Shown here piece by piece: positions 59,449-64,000 of a stretch of DNA of 64,000 bases. Position numbers and translations under genes: made by a program. Below the pieces are notes generated by a model. That model saw nothing but the letters and a program-made list of their open reading frames with translations. It searched no databases and was not told the origin of the DNA. Every line of letters starts with the position of its first letter. Position 1 is the stretch's first letter. This stretch comes from Gemmatimonadaceae bacterium (GTDB lineage Bacteria; Gemmatimonadota; Gemmatimonadetes; Gemmatimonadales; Gemmatimonadaceae), in NCBI GenBank assembly GCA_011525845.1, contig WYBP01000003.1, positions 124,001 to 188,000 on the forward strand, written 5' to 3'.

Positions 59449-61080
59449 GTGAGGATCCTGCTGCTCGCACTCGCCGCCACGGCGGCGATCGCCGGCCCGG
59501 TGCGCGCGCAGCAGGCCGACGTGGACGTCCTGCGCTACCGCTTCTACCTCACCCTCCCCGACACCGGGAAGCTCGTGAGGGCGGCGGCGACCACGATCTT
59601 CCACCGCGACTCCGCGAACGAGTCGATCTCCCTCGACCTCCTCGCGCCGATGGCGGTGCGCGCGGTCTACCTCGGGTGCAGCGCCGCGCGTGCCACGCCC
59701 TTCACGCATGACGGCCGCGTGGTGCGCGTCCCGCTGGGCGAGGGGGGCGATTCCGCCGACTCCACCTGCGTCACGGTGCAGTACGAGGGGGAGCCCGCCG
59801 ACGGGCTCGTGATCTCCACCGACAGCGCGGGGCGGTGGCGCGCCTTCGGGGACAACTGGCCCAACCGCGCGCGGCACTGGCTCCCGACGGTCGACCATCC
59901 GTCGGACAAGGCGTACGTGGAGTTCATCGTGGACGCCCCCGCGGCCCTCACGGTCGTCGCGAACGGCACGCGGCGCGGCGTCGCGCCGATCGAGCCGAGT
60001 GAGGGCGGGGAGCGGCGGCGCACCGCCTGGGCCACCGTGGAGCCGATCCCGACCTACCTGATGGTCATCGCCGCCGCGCCCCTCACCGAGACGCCACTCG
60101 GCGAGACGGCGTGCGGCTACGCGGCGCTGCAGCGCTGCGTGACGCAGTCGGTCTTCACCGCGCCGGAGCAGGCGGGCTTCATGCCCGGCAACTTCACGCG
60201 CGCGGGCGACATCGTGCAGTTCTTCGCGCGCACCGTGGGCCCGTACCCGTACGAGCAGCTGCTCCACCTGCAGAGTTCCACGCGCTTCGGCGGGATGGAG
60301 AACGCGGGGGCGATCTTCTACGCCGACCGGCTCTTCCGCCGCCAGGACGGGGTGAGCGTCGGGCTCATCGCGCACGAGTCCGCGCACCAGTGGTTCGGGA
60401 ACGCCGTGACGGAGCGGGAGTGGGGGCACCTCTGGCTCTCGGAAGGGTTCGCGACCTACTTCGCCGCGCTCTACACGCGCCACGCGTTCGGGGACAGCGC
60501 CTTCCGCGCCGAGATGGCGGGCATCCGCCAGACGATCCTGCGCGCTCCCGCGGTGGCCGAGCGGCCCGTGCTCGACACGGCCCAGACCGACCTGATGGGG
60601 CTGCTCAACGCGAACAGCTACCAGAAGGGCGGGTTCGTGCTGCACATGCTGCGCACGGAGGTGGGGGACAGCGCCTTCTTCCGCGCGATCCGCGCGTACT
60701 ACCAGGCGCACGTGCACAAGACCGCGCTCACCGACGACCTGCGCGAGGCGATGGAGCGGGAGACCGGGCGCGACCTCACCTGGTTCTTCGACCAGTGGCT
60801 CCGGCGACCGGGGTTCCCCGAGCTCACGCTCAAGTGGGAGCACGACCGCGCCACGGGATCGCTCGCCGTGGTGGTCACGCAGGGGGAGCGCTTCGCGCCA
60901 TTCCGCATCCCGCTCCGTGTCGAGGTCGTGGACGTGAGCGGGCGGCAGACGCACCTGGTGATCGACGTGCCCGAGCAGCGCACGGCGCGGATCACGGTGC
61001 CCGGGCGGTGGGTGGAGCCGCCCTTCGCGATCCGGCCCGATCCGCTCGTGGAGATGCTGGGGGAGTTCCGCACGCCGTGA
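59449..61080 (+). CDS. Secreted M1-family aminopeptidase
   Basis: A 543-residue zinc metallopeptidase with a signal peptide (MRILLLALAATAAIAGPVRA). The GGMENAG substrate/amino-end motif (281-287), HESAHQWFGN (HExxH at 309-313) and the third zinc ligand Glu332 in WLSEGFATYF are all present. The N-terminal domain is shorter than in PepN, and no long C-terminal ERAP1-type helical domain follows. The protein removes N-terminal residues from peptides outside the cytoplasm. GTG 59449 follows the kinase gene by 18 bases. A closing beta-rich domain of ~80 residues ends the protein. Confidence 0.92.
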   Translation: MRILLLALAATAAIAGPVRAQQADVDVLRYRFYLTLPDTGKLVRAAATTIFHRDSANESISLDLLAPMAVRAVYLGCSAARATPFTHDGRVVRVPLGEGGDSADSTCVTVQYEGEPADGLVISTDSAGRWRAFGDNWPNRARHWLPTVDHPSDKAYVEFIVDAPAALTVVANGTRRGVAPIEPSEGGERRRTAWATVEPIPTYLMVIAAAPLTETPLGETACGYAALQRCVTQSVFTAPEQAGFMPGNFTRAGDIVQFFARTVGPYPYEQLLHLQSSTRFGGMENAGAIFYADRLFRRQDGVSVGLIAHESAHQWFGNAVTEREWGHLWLSEGFATYFAALYTRHAFGDSAFRAEMAGIRQTILRAPAVAERPVLDTAQTDLMGLLNANSYQKGGFVLHMLRTEVGDSAFFRAIRAYYQAHVHKTALTDDLREAMERETGRDLTWFFDQWLRRPGFPELTLKWEHDRATGSLAVVVTQGERFAPFRIPLRVEVVDVSGRQTHLVIDVPEQRTARITVPGRWVEPPFAIRPDPLVEMLGEFRTP

Positions 61081-61964
61081 TGGCCCCCGGACGCCGGCAT
61101 GGTGCCGGCGCGCGGCTCCGATGGTGCGGCGTAGCCTTGTCCCTCGCGCTCGCCTCCGCGCCACTCGCCTCCGCGCCACTCGCGGCCCAGCGCAACGTCG
61201 ACCTCCGCAGCGTGCCGATCTCGCGCGTGGACACGCTCCTCGCGTGGGGCCGGCTCGCGGCGGCGGAGCAGGCGCTCTACGCGGCGGTGGAGGCCAGGCC
61301 GCGCGCCCCGGAGGCGCGGGGCGCGCTCGCCTGGTACCTGGCGTCGCGCGCGCGCTTCGGCATCTCCGACGTGCTCTTCACGGAGGCGCTCCGCTTCGGC
61401 GCCGACAGCGGGGCCGTGCGCCGCGCGCGCGCGACGATCGCGCCCTGGACGGTGCGGCACGATGGCGCGGAGGTCACGGTCCCGTTCGTGTTCGCGGAGG
61501 ACGCGCGCACCATCGGGAGCTTCGAGGTGCAGGTGGACGGCGCGCCGCTGCGCGCCGTGCTCGACCCGAACGCGAGCGGCGTCTCCGTGCGCACCGCGGC
61601 AGTGGCCCGCACGGCCGGGCGCGGCATCTCCGCTGGCGGGCGGATGCTGCCGCGGCCACGCGTGGCCGTGGACGCGAGGGTGCCGGAGGGCGAGATCCGG
61701 CTCGGGCTCGACGTGCTCTGGGGCCACGCGCCCGTCTTCGACGAGGTCCGCGGCACGCTCACGCTCCCCGCGCGCGGCACCCCGCCGCGGGTGATGGAGC
61801 CCGCCGAGCGGATCCCGTTCGTGCTCACGATGCCGGGACTCTGGCTCGTGCTGCGCCCCGGGGTGGCCCCGGCACCGGTGGAGAGCCCGCAGGGCCGCGT
61901 GCTGCTCCGCGGCTCGCGCTGGCGCGTGGACGTGGACGCCAGCGTCTTCGTGATCGAGCGCTGA
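61080..61964 (+). CDS. Secreted protein with aspartic-protease-like fold lacking the catalytic Asp motif
   Basis: A 294-residue exported protein. The signal contains a duplicated LASAP segment from a 15-bp tandem repeat. About residues 35-100 are helical (possible TPR-like). The C-terminal domain (about 120-285) resembles a retropepsin-like aspartic protease: VDGAPLRAVLDPNASGVSV would be the active strand, but the catalytic DTG is replaced by DPNASG, so hydrolysis is unlikely. It may be a binding-only relative. ATG 61080 overlaps the previous stop by 1 base; GTG 61077 is the alternative. The family call is tentative. Confidence 0.6.
   Translation: MAPGRRHGAGARLRWCGVALSLALASAPLASAPLAAQRNVDLRSVPISRVDTLLAWGRLAAAEQALYAAVEARPRAPEARGALAWYLASRARFGISDVLFTEALRFGADSGAVRRARATIAPWTVRHDGAEVTVPFVFAEDARTIGSFEVQVDGAPLRAVLDPNASGVSVRTAAVARTAGRGISAGGRMLPRPRVAVDARVPEGEIRLGLDVLWGHAPVFDEVRGTLTLPARGTPPRVMEPAERIPFVLTMPGLWLVLRPGVAPAPVESPQGRVLLRGSRWRVDVDASVFVIER
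61149..61178. repeat. 15-bp tandem duplication in a signal-peptide coding region
   Basis: CTCGCCTCCGCGCCA occurs twice in direct order and in frame, encoding LASAP twice. It lengthens the hydrophobic core of the signal without altering the frame. Confidence 0.9.
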
Positions 61965-62000
61965 CGCTTCGCTGATCGCGCCTCGGCGGTGCGCGCCGGC

Positions 62001-62438
62001 TCAGCGCCCCCGGTCCTGGAGCTCCACCATCAGGCAGCGGTCCTGCACCACGTCGATCCCCGCGCGCGCGAACTGCTCGGCTGCGCCGTCGTGCCGGATC
62101 CCCGACTGGAACCAGACCGCGCGCGGCGCCGCGGCCAGGATGTCGTCCACGTGCGCCGGGATGTCGTCCGGCCGCCGGAAGACGTCCACCAGGTCCACCC
62201 GCTCGCCGATGGACGCGACCGAGCGGTGGGCGCGCTCCCCCAGGAACTCGTGGATGTCGGGATAGTAGACCGGCACCGGGATGATGCGGAACCCGGCCCG
62301 CTGGGCGTACTCGGGCACGTAGTGCGCGGGCACGGGGCCCGGCGGCTTGATGCCCAGGACGGCCACGGAGCGGGTGCGGTCCAGGAGGGCCGTGACCTGG
62401 TCGTCCGTCTCCAGCAGGTGTGTGCGCCAGGCGGTCAT
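62001..62438 (-). CDS. CoA-binding domain protein
   Basis: A 145-residue protein of the CoA_binding_2 family. The Rossmann-type start is SVAVLGIKPPGPVPAHYVPEYAQRAG (about 24-49), and RIIPVPVYYPDI and VDLVDVFRRPDDI follow the family's pattern. Such proteins bind CoA or a nucleotide; the substrate and role are unknown. The second half keeps APRAVWFQSGIRHDGA. The ATG at 62438 has only a short 5' gap before the divergent saccharopine dehydrogenase gene, whose promoter lies in that gap. Confidence 0.85.
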   Translation of the reverse strand: MTAWRTHLLETDDQVTALLDRTRSVAVLGIKPPGPVPAHYVPEYAQRAGFRIIPVPVYYPDIHEFLGERAHRSVASIGERVDLVDVFRRPDDIPAHVDDILAAAPRAVWFQSGIRHDGAAEQFARAGIDVVQDRCLMVELQDRGR

Positions 62439-62444
62439 GGTGAC

Positions 62445-62473
62445 GTGAAATCGGGGGTGCGCATGAGTAAACT
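62445..62473 (+). promoter_or_regulatory. Sigma-70 promoter of the saccharopine dehydrogenase-like gene
   Basis: GTGAAA (62445-62450), exactly 17 bases, TAAACT (62468-62473). The transcript would start near 62480 and leave a leader of ~35 bases to ATG 62515, with GGAGA upstream as a ribosome site. Confidence 0.6.
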
Positions 62474-62514
62474 TAAGGGCTGTTCACCGACCGTTACCCC
62501 GAATCGGAGACACG

Positions 62515-63666
62515 ATGCGGATGCTCGTCCTTGGCGCCGGCCTGCAGGGCTCGGCGTGTGCCTATGACCTCCTGCAGAACCCCGCGATCTCCGAGGTCCG
62601 CCTGGCGGACCGGACCGTGGACCACCTCCCCTCCTTCCTCCAGCCCTACGTCGACGGCGAGCGACTGAAGCTCATCACGCTCGACGTGAAGGACGCGGCC
62701 GCGGTGCGCGCGGCGATGGACGGGGTGAAGAGCGTGATGTGCGCGATCCCCTACTACTTCAACCTCCCGATGACGGAGGCGGCGATCGCCGCCGGCGCGC
62801 ACTTCTGCGACCTCGGCGGGAACACCGAGATCGTGCAGCTCCAGAAGCAGATGAACGCCAAGGCGGTGGCGAAGGGCATCACCGTGGTCCCCGACTGCGG
62901 ACTCGCCCCCGGCATGGTGAACATCCTCGCCCAGCTCGGGATCGACCGCTGCGACTCCGTGGACGCGGTGCGGATCTATGTCGGCGGGTTGCCGCAGCAC
63001 CCGGAGGGGCCGCTCAAGTACCAGATCGTCTACTCCATCGAGGGCGTGCTCGACTATTACACGACGCTCTCCTGGGTGGTGCGGGACGGGAAGCGCACGC
63101 AGGTGAAGGCGCTCTCGGAGATCGTGCCCGTGCAGTTCGACGAGCCGGTGGGGGAGCTCGAGGCGTTCCACACCGCGGGTGGGCTCTCGACCATGGCGTT
63201 CCGGTACGAGGGGAAGATCCCGACGATGGAGTACAAGACGCTCCGCTACCCCGGGCACGCCAAGATCATGGAGGCGATCCGCGACCTCGGCCTGCTCGAG
63301 CTCGAGCCCGTGGACGTGAAGGGCACGAAGGTCGTGCCGCGCGACGTGGCGATCGCCCAGATGCAGCCGCGCCTCTTCAAGAAGAACAGCCCCGACCTCG
63401 TCGCGCTCCGCGTGGTGGTCACGGGGAAGAAGGGCGGGAAGCCGGTGACGCACACCTTCGAGCTCGTGGACCGGAACGACGCCACGCGCGGCATCAGCGC
63501 GATGATGCGCACCACCGGCTTCTCCCTCTCGATCACGGGGCAGCTGCAGGCGGAGGGCGCGGTGAAGCCCGCCGGCGTCCACACCCCCGACGAGTGCATC
63601 CCGGGGGAGCGCTACGTGACGGAGCTGGCGAAGCGCGGGGTACTCATCCGGCAGGCCGTCTCCTAG
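62515..63666 (+). CDS. Saccharopine dehydrogenase-like NAD(P) protein
   Basis: A 383-residue protein. The Rossmann motif is LVLGAGLQGSACAYDLL (4-20); GAHFCDLGGNTEIVQ (about 98) and VVPDCGLAPGMVNILA (about 124) are family blocks, as is CGxxPG. Members act in lysine breakdown/synthesis or polyamine pathways (saccharopine reductase, carboxynorspermidine dehydrogenase); the length suits either. No other lysine pathway gene is close. A clear -35/-10 lies upstream. The C-terminus (CIPGERYVTELAKRGVLIRQ) is typical of the lysine-6-dehydrogenase-like group. Confidence 0.86.
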   Translation: MRMLVLGAGLQGSACAYDLLQNPAISEVRLADRTVDHLPSFLQPYVDGERLKLITLDVKDAAAVRAAMDGVKSVMCAIPYYFNLPMTEAAIAAGAHFCDLGGNTEIVQLQKQMNAKAVAKGITVVPDCGLAPGMVNILAQLGIDRCDSVDAVRIYVGGLPQHPEGPLKYQIVYSIEGVLDYYTTLSWVVRDGKRTQVKALSEIVPVQFDEPVGELEAFHTAGGLSTMAFRYEGKIPTMEYKTLRYPGHAKIMEAIRDLGLLELEPVDVKGTKVVPRDVAIAQMQPRLFKKNSPDLVALRVVVTGKKGGKPVTHTFELVDRNDATRGISAMMRTTGFSLSITGQLQAEGAVKPAGVHTPDECIPGERYVTELAKRGVLIRQAVS

Positions 63667-63808
63667 CGGGGCGGCCGCGGGAGGCGGGGCGCGCCCGGGA
63701 ACCAGGGGCGCGTCCCGCGGGTAGATTCCCTACCGACACGCACGAGGATCGGAACCGCGATGGCCCCGGGGGCAGCATCCCCGAACACCTCAACGGAAGG
63801 AGGAAGCG

Positions 63809-64000
63809 ATGCCAGAGAATGCGTTCGTCGTCCGTACCTTCCAGAACAGTGTCGAAGCCGAGTTCGCACGTGCCGTGCTGGACGCCAACGGGATCGCGTC
63901 CATGTTGCTGAAGGACAGCGCCAGTGGGATGCTCCCGTTCCTGGACATGATGCACCCGGTCCGCCTCATCGTGCGGCAGACCGACGTGGACACGGCGGTG
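63809..64000 (+). CDS. DUF2007-type protein (partial at 3' edge)
   Basis: The first 64 codons are present and the frame is open at the right edge. FVVRTFQNSVEAEFARAVLDANGIAS with the following VRLIVRQTDVDTAV matches DUF2007, a small signal-transducing-protein family with a beta-alpha-beta-beta fold. A strong AAGGAGG site lies 7 bases before ATG 63809. TAGATT near 63722 could be its -10, leaving a long leader. Function is unknown; these domains are often joined to zinc-ribbon or membrane proteins. Confidence 0.75.
   Translation, partial: MPENAFVVRTFQNSVEAEFARAVLDANGIASMLLKDSASGMLPFLDMMHPVRLIVRQTDVDTAV

Noticed and set aside
1-64000. Prophage, insertion sequence, restriction or toxin-antitoxin system
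   Set aside because: No transposase, integrase, methylase/endonuclease or toxin motif was found in any gene in the window.

Overview
The window is bacterial chromosome of high G+C content (about 70% by eye), tightly packed, with no insertion sequence, prophage, CRISPR array, rRNA or tRNA that I could find. The gene content points to a free-living, membrane-complex-rich heterotroph, most likely Gemmatimonadota or a close relative. The reasons are a DUF1800/DUF1501 secreted pair, a SARP-like regulator with a surface domain, flavin-dependent ThyX, many secreted six-bladed propeller lipoproteins and Rho with a long disordered N-terminus. The phylum is an inference (about 0.6); class Gram-negative is supported by lipoproteins plus RND efflux genes.

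Layout. 1-5.7 kb: end of an M20 peptidase, an FkbM methyltransferase, transcription terminator Rho, a 64-residue HisKA-only protein, a TPR protein, and a response regulator with an AraC-like partner that faces a 40-residue lipoprotein. 5.7-14.1 kb: TPR protein, polysaccharide deacetylase, DUF1501/DUF1800 pair, an unknown protein and an EF-G paralogue. 14.1-18.1 kb: a 1332-residue transmembrane SARP/ATPase/propeller fusion. 18.2-26.5 kb: a nine-gene minus-strand run (M20 deacylase, a small protein, RNase H, zinc-ribbon protein, lipoprotein, membrane protein, squalene/phytoene synthase family enzyme, FAD oxidase, ThyX), mostly joined by 4-base overlaps. 26.6-35.6 kb: lysine-rich DNA-binding-like protein, CoA-transferase, ECF sigma factor with its probable anti-sigma factor, DinB-like protein, LpdA, glycosyltransferase, 2-oxoacid dehydrogenase E2, alcohol dehydrogenase and a zinc ribbon. 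35.6-42 kb: propeller and SGNH lipoproteins, two membrane proteins and GyrA. 42-47.5 kb: a lipoprotein and four secreted propeller paralogues in tandem. 47.6-54.9 kb: an RND efflux operon with one adaptor and two unlike permeases. 54.9-64 kb: DUF486 protein, histidine phosphatase, secreted protein, threonine dehydratase coupled to a zinc-ribbon Ser/Thr kinase, M1 aminopeptidase, a degenerate protease-like protein, CoA-binding protein, saccharopine dehydrogenase-like protein and the start of a DUF2007 protein.

Regulatory structure. At least six genes lack a Shine-Dalgarno and have a TANNNT hexamer 6-7 bases before the start codon, which suggests leaderless transcription. Convergent or terminal gene junctions repeatedly carry arms of a (GATGGGA)n-type heptamer around a GC hairpin. 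A TGGCACRRAAT-like motif sits as a 21-bp-spaced direct repeat upstream of the 40-residue lipoprotein gene and again upstream of the TPR gene, which suggests a small regulon run by the AraC-like/response-regulator pair.
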